12,160 nucleotides of DNA from assembly GCA_005882155.1 (NCBI GenBank), contig VBCQ01000087.1:1-12160 (forward strand), given 5' to 3'. Of this stretch, positions 1 to 6,710 are shown in pieces; position 1 is the stretch's first letter, and the number at the start of each line of letters is the position of its first letter. The notes under the pieces are model-generated. The model had not been told where the DNA came from, ran no database searches, and worked only from the letters and a program-made list of their open reading frames with translations. Origin of the DNA: Betaproteobacteria bacterium (GTDB taxonomy: Bacteria; Pseudomonadota; Gammaproteobacteria; Burkholderiales; Burkholderiaceae_C). Position numbers and translations under genes: made by a program.

Positions 1-713
<713 letters not shown>

Positions 714-734
714 GATCTTGATAAATTACTCAAA

Positions 735-772
735 GAATTGAAGTGAACTTCACTTGCATGAAAATTCAATTC
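735..772 (-). repeat. inverted repeat next to the 16S 5' end
   Basis: Perfect 8-nt arms (GAATTGAA at 735-742 and TTCAATTC at 765-772) enclose a second palindrome, AAGTGAA-C-TTCACTT at 741-755. The two hairpins share bases and so exclude each other. The position, about 20-60 nt upstream of mature 16S, is where one strand of the RNase III processing stem is expected. The local pairing may therefore compete with, or precede, long-range pairing to sequence after the 16S 3' end. Confidence 0.6.
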
Positions 773-783
773 AGTGAGCGTTT

Positions 784-814
784 AAGGTCCATGAGACCTT
801 GAGTCTTGCGACTC
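784..814 (-). repeat. tandem leader hairpins
   Basis: Two adjacent perfect hairpins lie here. On the transcript, GAGTC-GCAA-GACTC (801-814) has a GNRA-type tetraloop, and AAGGTC-TCATG-GACCTT (784-800) follows directly. Neither is followed by a T-run, so they are not terminators. They look like structural parts of the pre-16S leader. Confidence 0.65.
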
Positions 815-855
815 TTGGCACTCGCCTTCAAACGCCCACGCTTATCGGCTGTTAG

Positions 856-867
856 TTTTTAAAGAGC
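856..867 (-). promoter_or_regulatory. boxA antitermination element
   Basis: GCTCTTTAAAAA on the minus strand closely matches the rrn leader boxA of E. coli (GCTCTTTAACAA). BoxA in RNA binds NusB/S10 and protects rRNA transcription from Rho. Its place, about 140 nt before 16S and downstream of both candidate promoters, is the expected one. Confidence 0.8.
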
Positions 868-908
868 TTGCCTCGCGGCACTGCCTTTCGGCTGGTCTTC
901 CGACCTTC

Positions 909-934
909 CGCTGATTAACTTGCAGTTATCAGCG
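909..934 (-). repeat. hairpin at the expected 5' end of the rrn transcript
   Basis: On the minus strand CGCTGATAAC, loop TGCAA and GTT-A-ATCAGCG form a 10-bp stem with one bulged A. It begins only a few nucleotides after the expected start of transcription from the proximal rrn promoter, so the transcript would carry a hairpin almost at its 5' end. There is no following T-run. Confidence 0.6.
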
Positions 935-943
935 AAGACAACG

Positions 944-996
944 ATTCTGACATGCTTTTCTCGACTTTGTCAAACCGTTGCCTAACTTTTTTCTTC
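944..996 (-). promoter_or_regulatory. rrn proximal promoter with UP-like A-tract
   Basis: The minus strand shows a perfect -35 TTGACA (968-973), an 18-bp spacer and a -10 CAGAAT (944-949, four of six matches). An A-rich stretch (GAAGAAAAAAGTTA, 983-996) lies just upstream of the -35, where an UP element would contact the RNA polymerase alpha subunit. Transcription should begin near 937. The spacer could also be read as 17 bp with TCAGAA as the -10. No experimental start is available. Confidence 0.7.
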
Positions 997-1055
997 GCCG
1001 AGTCACCCTGCGCTAGCGCCGAATGCGTCACCGCCTGTGTTCAACGAAGTCGATC

Positions 1056-1085
1056 ACTATAGCAGACTTCGCGCGGGCCTCACAA
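1056..1085 (-). promoter_or_regulatory. rrn distal promoter (extended -10)
   Basis: On the minus strand a -35 TTGTGA (1080-1085) is followed after 18 bp by TATAGT (1056-1061, five of six matches). The bases TGC immediately before the hexamer make an extended -10. It points toward 16S and begins about 15 bp after the ptsI stop codon. It would give a leader of about 335 nt. Tandem promoters are common for rRNA operons. Confidence 0.6.
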
Positions 1086-1099
1086 GGTCATCGTCTACG

Positions 1100-2908
1100 C
1101 TAGACCGGGACGGCGGCGGGCAGAGTGGCGGGCGCGTTGGCCAAGATGCGTTGAACGTCGAGGTAAGCCGATTGCGGATCATCGGCTTGAAGCACCTGCT
1201 CCAGGCGAGCCGCCCATCGGTGCGCGTCTGTGCGCAGGACGCGCTGCTTGATCGTGGCGATTTGCGAGGGATGCATCGAGAAGCTGCGCAGGCCCATTGC
1301 GAGCAGCACTTCGGTGAACGCCGGGTCTCCGGCCATCTCGCCGCACACGCTGACTCCCTTGCCAGCGATCCGGGCGTCGGCGATCGTCTGAGCAATCAAC
1401 CTCAGCACCGCCGGATGCCAAGGGTCATACAGATGAGCGACAGACTCGTCGGCGCGGTCGATGGCCAGCGTGTACTGGATCAGATCATTGGTGCCGATGG
1501 AGACGAAATCAAAAAGCCGCAGAAAGCTGCGCAGCAGCAGAGCCGCAGCTGGCACTTCGACCATCGCGCCGACCTCGACGTCGTTGAACGGTTTGCCCGC
1601 TTCGGTGAGCTGCTGCTTGGCGCGTGCGAGTGCGTCCAGGGTTTGTCGCGCCTCGGCGAGATGCGCCACCATAGGGATTAGCAGACGCACTTTTCCGTAA
1701 GCACTTGCACGAAGAATCGCCCGCAGTTGCTGGCGGAACATGCCCGGCTCAGACAAGCTCCAGCGGATGGCGCGCAGTCCGAGCGCCGGATTCAGCGCAT
1801 GCTCGTGGCGCAGCTCGTTGACCGTCATTCGCTCCAGCGGTTTGTCGGCGCCAATGTCGACGGTGCGGATCGTCACCGGCAGGCCCTTCATCGCTTCGAC
1901 GGCAGCGCGATAGGCCTCGAATTGCTCATCCTCTCCCGGCAGTTCGCCTTCACGGTTCATGAACAAGAACTCGCTGCGGAACAGGCCAACACCGACGGCG
2001 CCCGATTCGAGCGCCACCGGCGCGTCTCCGGGCAACTCGATGTTCGCCAACAACTCGACGCGTTCCCCGTCCAGCGTGACTGCCGGGGTATGGCGCAGTC
2101 TGGACAAGCGCGCGCGCTCGAGTTCGCTTTGCCGCTGGCGAAAGCGATATTCCTCCAGCACGATCGGCGACGGATTGACGATCACGATGCCCGCGTCGCC
2201 ATCGATCACGACCCAATCGTCTTGCCGGATCAGCCGGCTCGCTTCGCGGGCCCCCACCACCGCCGGGATGTCCAGGCTGCGAGCAACGATGGCCGTATGC
2301 GAGGTCTTGCCACCAACGTCGGTGATGAACCCGGTGAACACACTTCGCTTGAACTGCAGCATGTCGGCCGGCGCGATGTCGTTGGCGATCAGCACAAGCG
2401 GATCCTCGCCGGCGAAATCGCGCGGGTCGGGCGCGGCGCCGCGCACCGGCGCGAACGAGTTGGTCGGGCCCCGAGCCATCGCACTCAACAGCCGCTCGAC
2501 CACCTGCTCCAGATCGGCCTTGCGCTCGCGCAGGTAGTCGTCCTCCATTTCATCGAACTGACGCGCGAGCACTTCCAGTTGCGCCGACAAGGCCCATTCG
2601 GCGTTGTAGTGACGTTCGCGAATCCACTGCTTGGTCGCACCGGTCAGCGCCTCATCGTGCAATAGCATCAGGTGCACGTCGAGCAAGGCCGGAAGCTCGG
2701 CCGGCGCATCGGGATGCAGGTCGCGCTTCAGCGCGGTCAGCTCGCCGGCCACCGCATCCCGCGCCGCGCGCATGCGCGCGATTTCGCTCTCCACGCGAGA
2801 CTCGTCGATGAAGTAGTGCGCCACGTCGACGCGGCTCGACGCGACGAGCACAGCGCGGCCGATCGCGACGCCGCGAGACACCGGCAGACCGAAGACCTGA
2901 AAGCTCAT
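1100..2908 (-). CDS. ptsI: phosphoenolpyruvate-protein phosphotransferase (PTS enzyme I)
   Basis: Enzyme I takes phosphate from phosphoenolpyruvate and passes it to HPr in the cytoplasm. The 602-residue length is slightly above the usual 570-590. The N-terminal HPr-interacting domain starts MSFQVFGLPVSRGVAIG. The phosphohistidine motif GGKTSHTAIVAR is near residues 199-210, with the active His at about 204. The C-terminal PEP-binding barrel shows GLFRSEFLF (~308), RTVDIGADKP (~347), FVSIGTNDLIQYTL (~467) and VCGEMAGDP (~520) with the catalytic Cys. Its partners ptsH and EIIA lie at 3909-4605 on the same strand but are separated from it by the opposite-strand acyltransferase gene, so ptsI needs its own promoter. 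No Shine-Dalgarno is visible before the ATG; a -10-like TAGCAT lies 6 nt upstream, so a leaderless start is possible. No terminator is visible before the rrn promoter. Confidence 0.97.
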   Translation of the reverse strand: MSFQVFGLPVSRGVAIGRAVLVASSRVDVAHYFIDESRVESEIARMRAARDAVAGELTALKRDLHPDAPAELPALLDVHLMLLHDEALTGATKQWIRERHYNAEWALSAQLEVLARQFDEMEDDYLRERKADLEQVVERLLSAMARGPTNSFAPVRGAAPDPRDFAGEDPLVLIANDIAPADMLQFKRSVFTGFITDVGGKTSHTAIVARSLDIPAVVGAREASRLIRQDDWVVIDGDAGIVIVNPSPIVLEEYRFRQRQSELERARLSRLRHTPAVTLDGERVELLANIELPGDAPVALESGAVGVGLFRSEFLFMNREGELPGEDEQFEAYRAAVEAMKGLPVTIRTVDIGADKPLERMTVNELRHEHALNPALGLRAIRWSLSEPGMFRQQLRAILRASAYGKVRLLIPMVAHLAEARQTLDALARAKQQLTEAGKPFNDVEVGAMVEVPAAALLLRSFLRLFDFVSIGTNDLIQYTLAIDRADESVAHLYDPWHPAVLRLIAQTIADARIAGKGVSVCGEMAGDPAFTEVLLAMGLRSFSMHPSQIATIKQRVLRTDAHRWAARLEQVLQADDPQSAYLDVQRILANAPATLPAAVPV

Positions 2909-3038
2909 GCACCGATGCTAGCAGCGCCACGCGACAGCGGCATCGGGTTTTGTGACTTGCCGACGACGCGTCACGGCGGCGTCATTCGCGATTCACGCCT
3001 GTGTCACGCTGGCCCGCGACGATGGACGGCGTTACCAC

Positions 3039-3042
3039 GGAG
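3039..3042 (+). promoter_or_regulatory. Shine-Dalgarno deciding the olsB-like start
   Basis: GGAG followed by six bases and an ATG at 3049 is the only good ribosome-binding site among the candidate starts (GTG at 3001, ATG at 3022, ATG at 3049). It therefore decides the start of the downstream gene. Confidence 0.6.
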
Positions 3043-3048
3043 AACACC

Positions 3049-3897
3049 ATGAGGGACTTGCCCTTGCCGACGATGCCGCTGTTCGATTTGCGCGTCCCCA
3101 CCGCGCCGCGGAGGTCACTTCACCCGCGCTCGCCGAGCGCCGACACAAACGCCCACGCCAACGCGAGTTTCGAAGTGGTTTGGGCTCGCGATGACGATGA
3201 TGTTCGACAAGCTCAGCAGCTGAGATACCTCGTGTTTGCTGAGGAGATGGGGGCGCGCCTCGTGGTGCCGCCCGGATCGCCCGCCAGGCACGACATCGAC
3301 CTGTTCGATGCCTACTGCGAACATCTGCTGGTGCGCGCCGTCGGCCTCGATGCCGATCCAGGACCGGTGATCGGCACGTACCGCGTTCTCACGCCGGCCG
3401 CCGCCCGGCGCGTCGGCGGGCTCTACAGCGAAACCGAGTTCGATCTGACTCGCTTGCGCCCGCTGCGCGCCAGGATGGTCGAGCTGGGACGCTCGTGCGT
3501 CCACCCCGCGTGGCGCTCGGGCGGTGCGATCCTCGCCTTGTGGGGCGCGTTGGCCGAGTTCATGCTGCGCAACGATCTGGACACGATGATCGGCTGTGCC
3601 AGCGTCAGCATGCGCGACGGTGGACACGTGGCTGCGAGTCTGTGGGAACAGTTGCGCCATACCCATCTCGCGCCAATCGAATGGCAGGTGCGGCCGCGCC
3701 TGCCGCTGCCGGTCGATGAACTGCAGAACGACTTGAACGTCGAGGCGCCGGCCTTGATCAAAGGCTACCTGCGTTGCGGCGCCAAGGTACTCGGGCCGCC
3801 GGCCTGGGACCCCGACTTCAACACCGCCGATCTGCCGATGCTGATGCGAATCGCCGATCTGCCCCCGCGCTACCGCAAGCACTTCCTTGGCGGCTGA
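3049..3897 (+). CDS. GNAT-fold acyltransferase, OlsB / 'putative hemolysin' family
   Basis: This 282-residue protein resembles the OlsB family (COG3176), whose characterised members transfer a 3-hydroxyacyl chain from ACP to the alpha-amino group of ornithine, the first step of ornithine-lipid synthesis. Visible family features are QQLRYLVFAEEMGA (~57-70), ELGRSCVHPAWR (~145-156), which matches the family's acyl/cofactor-binding motif, and the C-terminal block KGYLRCGAKVLGPPAWDPDF (~238-257) followed by NTADLP. The first ~35 residues are Pro/Arg-rich and look disordered. The gene lies between ptsI and ptsH on the opposite strand, ends 11 bp from the 3' end of ptsH, and is divergent from ptsI. 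No OlsA partner is in view, so the ornithine-lipid role is inferred from family only. Earlier starts at 3001 (GTG) and 3022 are in frame but lack a Shine-Dalgarno. Confidence 0.85.
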   Translation: MRDLPLPTMPLFDLRVPTAPRRSLHPRSPSADTNAHANASFEVVWARDDDDVRQAQQLRYLVFAEEMGARLVVPPGSPARHDIDLFDAYCEHLLVRAVGLDADPGPVIGTYRVLTPAAARRVGGLYSETEFDLTRLRPLRARMVELGRSCVHPAWRSGGAILALWGALAEFMLRNDLDTMIGCASVSMRDGGHVAASLWEQLRHTHLAPIEWQVRPRLPLPVDELQNDLNVEAPALIKGYLRCGAKVLGPPAWDPDFNTADLPMLMRIADLPPRYRKHFLGG

Positions 3898-3908
3898 ACG
3901 ACCGAGAG

Positions 3909-4178
3909 CTACTCGCCCTCGCCGAACTTGTCGTTGATCAGCGCCACCAGTGCGTCCATCGCGGTGTGCTCGTCCTCGCCGTCGATCTCGATCTCGACTT
4001 CCGCGCCGATCCCGGCGGCCAGCATCATGACGCCCATGATGCTTTTGGCATTGACCCGCCGCCCGTTGCGGGTCATGAACACGTCGCTGCGAAAACTGCT
4101 GGCCAGCTTGGTCAGCTTGGCCGAGGCCCGGGCGTGCAGCCCGAGCTTATTGCTGATGGTGATGTTGGCTTTGATCAT
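3909..4178 (-). CDS. ptsH: phosphocarrier protein HPr
   Basis: HPr relays phosphate from enzyme I to EIIA. The 89-residue protein has the standard size. The start MIKANITISNKLGLHARASA places the phospho-accepting His exactly at residue 15, and the regulatory Ser falls at residue 46 in KSIMGVMMLAA, the site used by HPr kinase where that enzyme exists. The frame stays open upstream, but the ATG at 4178 fits the family exactly. The gene starts inside the end of the EIIA gene (32-nt overlap in another frame), which suggests translational coupling. No strong Shine-Dalgarno is visible. It converges with the acyltransferase gene, with 11 bp between stop codons and no terminator hairpin. Confidence 0.97.
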   Translation of the reverse strand: MIKANITISNKLGLHARASAKLTKLASSFRSDVFMTRNGRRVNAKSIMGVMMLAAGIGAEVEIEIDGEDEHTAMDALVALINDKFGEGE

Positions 4179-4605
4179 TCGCACCGGGTTTGAAAGCCTG
4201 ATTCTGCGGGCGTGAGGTCGCCACCTGCATGACGCCTTGCGTGGCGCCGGCCACCGCGCGCGCCACCAGCATGTCGAGCGTCTCGTCGGCATAGCACAGC
4301 GAACGCCACAGCATCGGGACGTTGACGCCGGCGACCACCTTCACCTGCGAGCCTTCGACGCTGCTGGCGAGCCGCTGCGCCACGTTGCATGGCGTGGCGC
4401 CGAATACGTCGGTGAAGATCAATGCTTCGGGGTTGCGCACGCGCACCAGCAACTCGCGGGCGCGCGACTCGATCTCTTCGATCGGCATGTCCGGCGGCAC
4501 GTCGAGCGCCTCGAGTCGCGCGCCGCACTCCGGAAACGTGTGCCCTGCCACGGCCTTCAGCGATGACGCGAGAGGCGCATGGGCAATGATGAGAAGTCCC
4601 GGCAT
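4147..4605 (-). CDS. PTS mannose-family EIIA component
   Basis: This 152-residue protein is a mannose/fructose-type EIIA that accepts phosphate from HPr. The active-site His is residue 9 in MPGLLIIAHAPLAS, and the family block EALIFTDVFGATPCNVAQRL follows at about residues 59-78. No EIIB, EIIC or EIID gene is in the window, which suggests a regulatory rather than a transport role; in Ralstonia eutropha related ptsH/ptsI loci were linked to polyhydroxybutyrate metabolism. The C-terminal tail (…QSQHHHQQ) is encoded within the overlap with ptsH and is probably not part of the fold. No Shine-Dalgarno is seen; a -10-like GATAAT lies 8 nt before the ATG. Confidence 0.93.
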   Translation of the reverse strand: MPGLLIIAHAPLASSLKAVAGHTFPECGARLEALDVPPDMPIEEIESRARELLVRVRNPEALIFTDVFGATPCNVAQRLASSVEGSQVKVVAGVNVPMLWRSLCYADETLDMLVARAVAGATQGVMQVATSRPQNQAFKPGANDQSQHHHQQ

Positions 4606-4613
4606 GGTGGACG

Positions 4614-4619
4614 ATTATC
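4614..4619 (-). promoter_or_regulatory. candidate -10 box of the EIIA-ptsH transcript
   Basis: GATAAT on the minus strand matches TATAAT in five of six bases and ends 8 nt before the EIIA start codon. The -35 region is poor. If used, the mRNA would start at or just before the ATG, making it leaderless or nearly so. The 4606-4764 gap contains no gene and no clear terminator for the upstream lipoprotein gene, so read-through from there is the alternative. Confidence 0.35.
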
Positions 4620-4764
4620 GGCAGTTACGGTGCCCGGCTTTCGGGCTGCGTCATCACATCACCGTCGTCTCGACGCAAAAACCACACGGACGACGGCGTG
4701 CGATGCCTTGATCACAACGCGCAAAGCCCCTCGGCGGACGACCGCGCGTGTCAAGCGGCCGGCG

Positions 4765-5289
4765 TCATGGCTCGAGCTTGAGAGCGGCGAAAAAGGTGTT
4801 GGCGGCGTCGACATCGATCTTGTCGGCGACGATGCTTGCCTGATAAACGCGCCGGCCCTTGGTGAAAAATGCCGCCTGCTCGCTGATCGTTCGACCATCG
4901 TCGCGCTGCCCTTCGATCGTCAGTCGCTCGGCGAGTGCATTGGGCGTCATGCCGTTCATCGCGAGCGGCGTCTGCGCGGTGATGCGACCACTGATGTTGC
5001 CGGTGGCCGCGGCGCGAAGCTCGGTCAGCGCGAGCGTCGCCCGGGTCGGATCGACCATTTCGGCATAGCCGAGCGCAAAGTTTGCCGACACGGCGGAGCA
5101 CGACATCAGCACCATCGGCACCGTCGCACCGGCCAGCGGCACACTGCGCGAAAAACGGTCCGGCTTGCACGGGAACAGCGCCGCCACACCGCTGTCGGGC
5201 GGCCGGACGTCGCGCCAGTTGAGTGCCGGCGTGCAAGCGAGCATGCAGAGCGCCGCCGAGGTGCCGAGCCATCGAGTGCGAGGATGCAT
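4765..5289 (-). CDS. conserved hypothetical protein, probable exported lipoprotein
   Basis: The function is not known. The 174-residue product starts MHPRTRWLGTSAALCMLACT: a short basic N-terminus, a hydrophobic core and a Cys at residue 19 that could be lipidated. The lipobox (M-L-A-C) is weak, since Leu is usual three residues before Cys, so a plain secretion signal is possible. After it come NWRDVRP, then LFPCKPDR (~38-45, Cys41) and LMSCSA (~61-66, Cys64); these two Cys could form a disulfide in the periplasm. The rest is an alpha/beta-like stretch ending FFAALKLEP. From memory, similar proteins of unknown role occur in many Burkholderiales. I chose the ATG at 5289 because longer in-frame starts would read through the divergent CoA-transferase gene and hide the signal sequence. 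Confidence 0.8.
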   Translation of the reverse strand: MHPRTRWLGTSAALCMLACTPALNWRDVRPPDSGVAALFPCKPDRFSRSVPLAGATVPMVLMSCSAVSANFALGYAEMVDPTRATLALTELRAAATGNISGRITAQTPLAMNGMTPNALAERLTIEGQRDDGRTISEQAAFFTKGRRVYQASIVADKIDVDAANTFFAALKLEP

Positions 5290-5292
5290 CGC

Positions 5293-5320
5293 TCGATTAT
5301 GTTGGCTGCTCCACAATCGA
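5293..5320. promoter_or_regulatory. mirror-image -10-like boxes in a divergent intergenic region
   Basis: An inverted repeat, TCGATTAT (5293-5300) and ACAATCGA (5313-5320), matches at seven of eight positions. Read outward it gives CATAAT on the minus strand (5296-5301), 6 nt before the lipoprotein ATG, and CACAAT on the plus strand (5312-5317), 6 nt before the CoA-transferase ATG. Neither has a good -35, and neither gene has a Shine-Dalgarno. It could be a pair of overlapping leaderless promoters, or an operator for a dimeric regulator. Confidence 0.4.
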
Positions 5321-5323
5321 CGG

Positions 5324-6574
5324 ATGACGACGAATTCCGGCGCGAGCGCGCAGCCCCAGAGCCTGTCGGGCGTTCGGGTGCTCGACCTGTCGCGTGTCCT
5401 CGCCGGACCCTGGTGCACGCAGACGCTGGCCGATTTGGGTGCCGACGTGATCAAGGTCGAGCGACCCGGCCAAGGCGACGACACCCGCGGCTGGGGCCCA
5501 CCGTTTCTGCGTGATCGTGCCGGGCACGACACCGCCGAGGCCGCGTACTACCTCGGCACCAACCGCAACAAGCGATCGATCGGCATCGACATCGCCCGGC
5601 CCGAGGGCCAGCAAGTCGTGCGCGAGCTCGCGAAGGCCTGCGACGTGTTCATCGAGAACTTCAAGGTCGGCGACATGGCGCGTTACGGGCTCGATGCCGC
5701 CGCGCTGTGCGCGCTCAACCCGCGCCTCGTCTATTGCTCGGTCACCGGCTTCGGCCAGACCGGCCCGTACCGCGAGCGTGCCGGCTATGACTACGCGATT
5801 CAAGGCATCGGCGGCCTGATGAGCATCACCGGCGAGCGCGACGATCGACCTGGCGGCGGCCCGCAAAAGGTCGGCGTCGCGGTGGCCGATCTGTTCACCG
5901 GCCTGTACGCGACGGTGGCCATTCTTGGCGCGCTGCGCCACCGCGACCGCAGCGGTGAAGGCCAGGTCATCGACATGGCGCTGCTCGACACGCAGGTCGC
6001 GATGCTCGCCAACCTCGGCGCAAACTACCTTGCCACCGGCGTGGCGCCGCGGCGCGCCGGCAATGCACACCAGAACATCGTTCCGTACCAGGTCTTCGAG
6101 GTCGCCGATGGGCACATCATCCTGGCGGTCGGCAACGACAGCCAGTTCGCCAAGTTCTGCGAAGTGGCCGGCCTCGCCGAGCTGGCGCGCGACCCGCGAT
6201 TCGTGCGCAATGCCGATCGGGTGCGCCTGCGCGACACGCTGATTCCGCTGCTGGCCGAAGTCATGGCCCGGCGCAGCAAAGCCGATTGGCTGGCCGCGCT
6301 GGAGGCGGCCAAGGTGCCATGCGGCGCGATCAACAACCTGGCCGAGGTTTTTGACGACCCGCAGGTCGTCGCCCGCGAGATGGTCGTCGACGTTGCGCAT
6401 CCGTTGGCGGACTCGGTGCGCCTCGTTGCCAGCCCGATGAAGCTGTCGGCCACGCCGGTCCAGTACCGCCGCGCTCCGCCGCTGCTCGGAGAGCACACCG
6501 ACGAGGTCCTGCGCGAGTTCGGCTGGACCGAGGCGCAACGCGATGCGCTGCGCGCCACGGGAGCCATCAGCTGA
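5324..6574 (+). CDS. CaiB/BaiF family (class III) CoA-transferase
   Basis: This 416-residue enzyme belongs to the family that moves CoA between carboxylic acids through aspartyl-CoA intermediates. The N-terminal signature LSGVRVLDLSRVLAGPWCTQ (~14-33) is followed by ADLGADVIKVERPGQGDDTR. The catalytic Asp is about residue 189 in GVAVADLFTGLYA. The substrate-side motif YDYAIQGIGGLMSITGE (~155-171) and the C-terminal PLLGEHTDEVLREFGW are also typical. Overall it resembles the glutarate/succinate-hydroxymethylglutarate CoA-transferase branch, but the substrate cannot be set from sequence, and no acyl-CoA dehydrogenase or other pathway gene is next to it. The ATG at 5324 fits the family start. 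It is divergent from the lipoprotein gene with a 34-bp gap, and no Shine-Dalgarno is visible. Confidence 0.93.
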   Translation: MTTNSGASAQPQSLSGVRVLDLSRVLAGPWCTQTLADLGADVIKVERPGQGDDTRGWGPPFLRDRAGHDTAEAAYYLGTNRNKRSIGIDIARPEGQQVVRELAKACDVFIENFKVGDMARYGLDAAALCALNPRLVYCSVTGFGQTGPYRERAGYDYAIQGIGGLMSITGERDDRPGGGPQKVGVAVADLFTGLYATVAILGALRHRDRSGEGQVIDMALLDTQVAMLANLGANYLATGVAPRRAGNAHQNIVPYQVFEVADGHIILAVGNDSQFAKFCEVAGLAELARDPRFVRNADRVRLRDTLIPLLAEVMARRSKADWLAALEAAKVPCGAINNLAEVFDDPQVVAREMVVDVAHPLADSVRLVASPMKLSATPVQYRRAPPLLGEHTDEVLREFGWTEAQRDALRATGAIS

Positions 6575-6612
6575 GCGCTGCTTCATTGCAGCCAGATGCG
6601 TGAATTCTTTAC

Positions 6613-6627
6613 CCCCTAGAGCAGGGG
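6613..6627. repeat. short inverted repeat CCCCT-AGAGC-AGGGG
   Basis: Perfect 5-nt arms surround a 5-nt loop, with TTT and AAA flanks on the two sides. It lies 38 bp after the CoA-transferase stop and 84 bp before the kinase-like gene. Without a T-run it is a poor terminator; a protein-binding site is possible. Confidence 0.4.
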
Positions 6628-6681
6628 AAATTGCAACCGCACGCTGGATTAAGGTCGCCGCGCACTCGACACTCGCTTCAT

Positions 6682-6695
6682 GACACCACGGTGTC
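6682..6695. promoter_or_regulatory. palindrome upstream of the kinase-like gene (candidate operator)
   Basis: GACACC-AC-GGTGTC is a perfect inverted repeat ending 15 bp before the ATG at 6711. A second CGACAC copy at 6667-6672 can also pair with GTGTCG (6691-6696). The position suits a repressor site or a hairpin over the ribosome-binding region, where no Shine-Dalgarno is evident. Confidence 0.4.
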
Positions 6696-6710
6696 GACCG
6701 GGTAAGCGAC

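Larger units (their letters stand above)
714..938 (-). other. rrn transcribed leader (pre-16S)
   Basis: This stretch has no gene. It is the transcribed leader upstream of mature 16S, about 225 nt long if transcription starts from the proximal promoter. It contains an early hairpin, a boxA antitermination element, two short perfect hairpins and an AT-rich inverted repeat next to the 16S 5' end. Part of it should pair with sequence beyond the 16S 3' end to form the RNase III processing stem, but that partner is outside the window. Confidence 0.8.

Noticed and set aside
1727..2665. 312-codon plus-strand frame opposite ptsI
   Set aside because: ptsI has all its motifs on the other strand; this is a GC-driven antisense frame without a ribosome-binding site or domain.
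4650..4760. TTGACA on the minus strand (about 4746-4751) as a -35 for the EIIA gene
   Set aside because: At 16-18 bp downstream the sequence is GGGG-rich with no -10-like hexamer.
6612..6627. CCCCT/AGGGG hairpin as an intrinsic terminator for the CoA-transferase gene
   Set aside because: The stem is only 5 bp and no T-run follows on either strand; kept only as a repeat or possible binding site.
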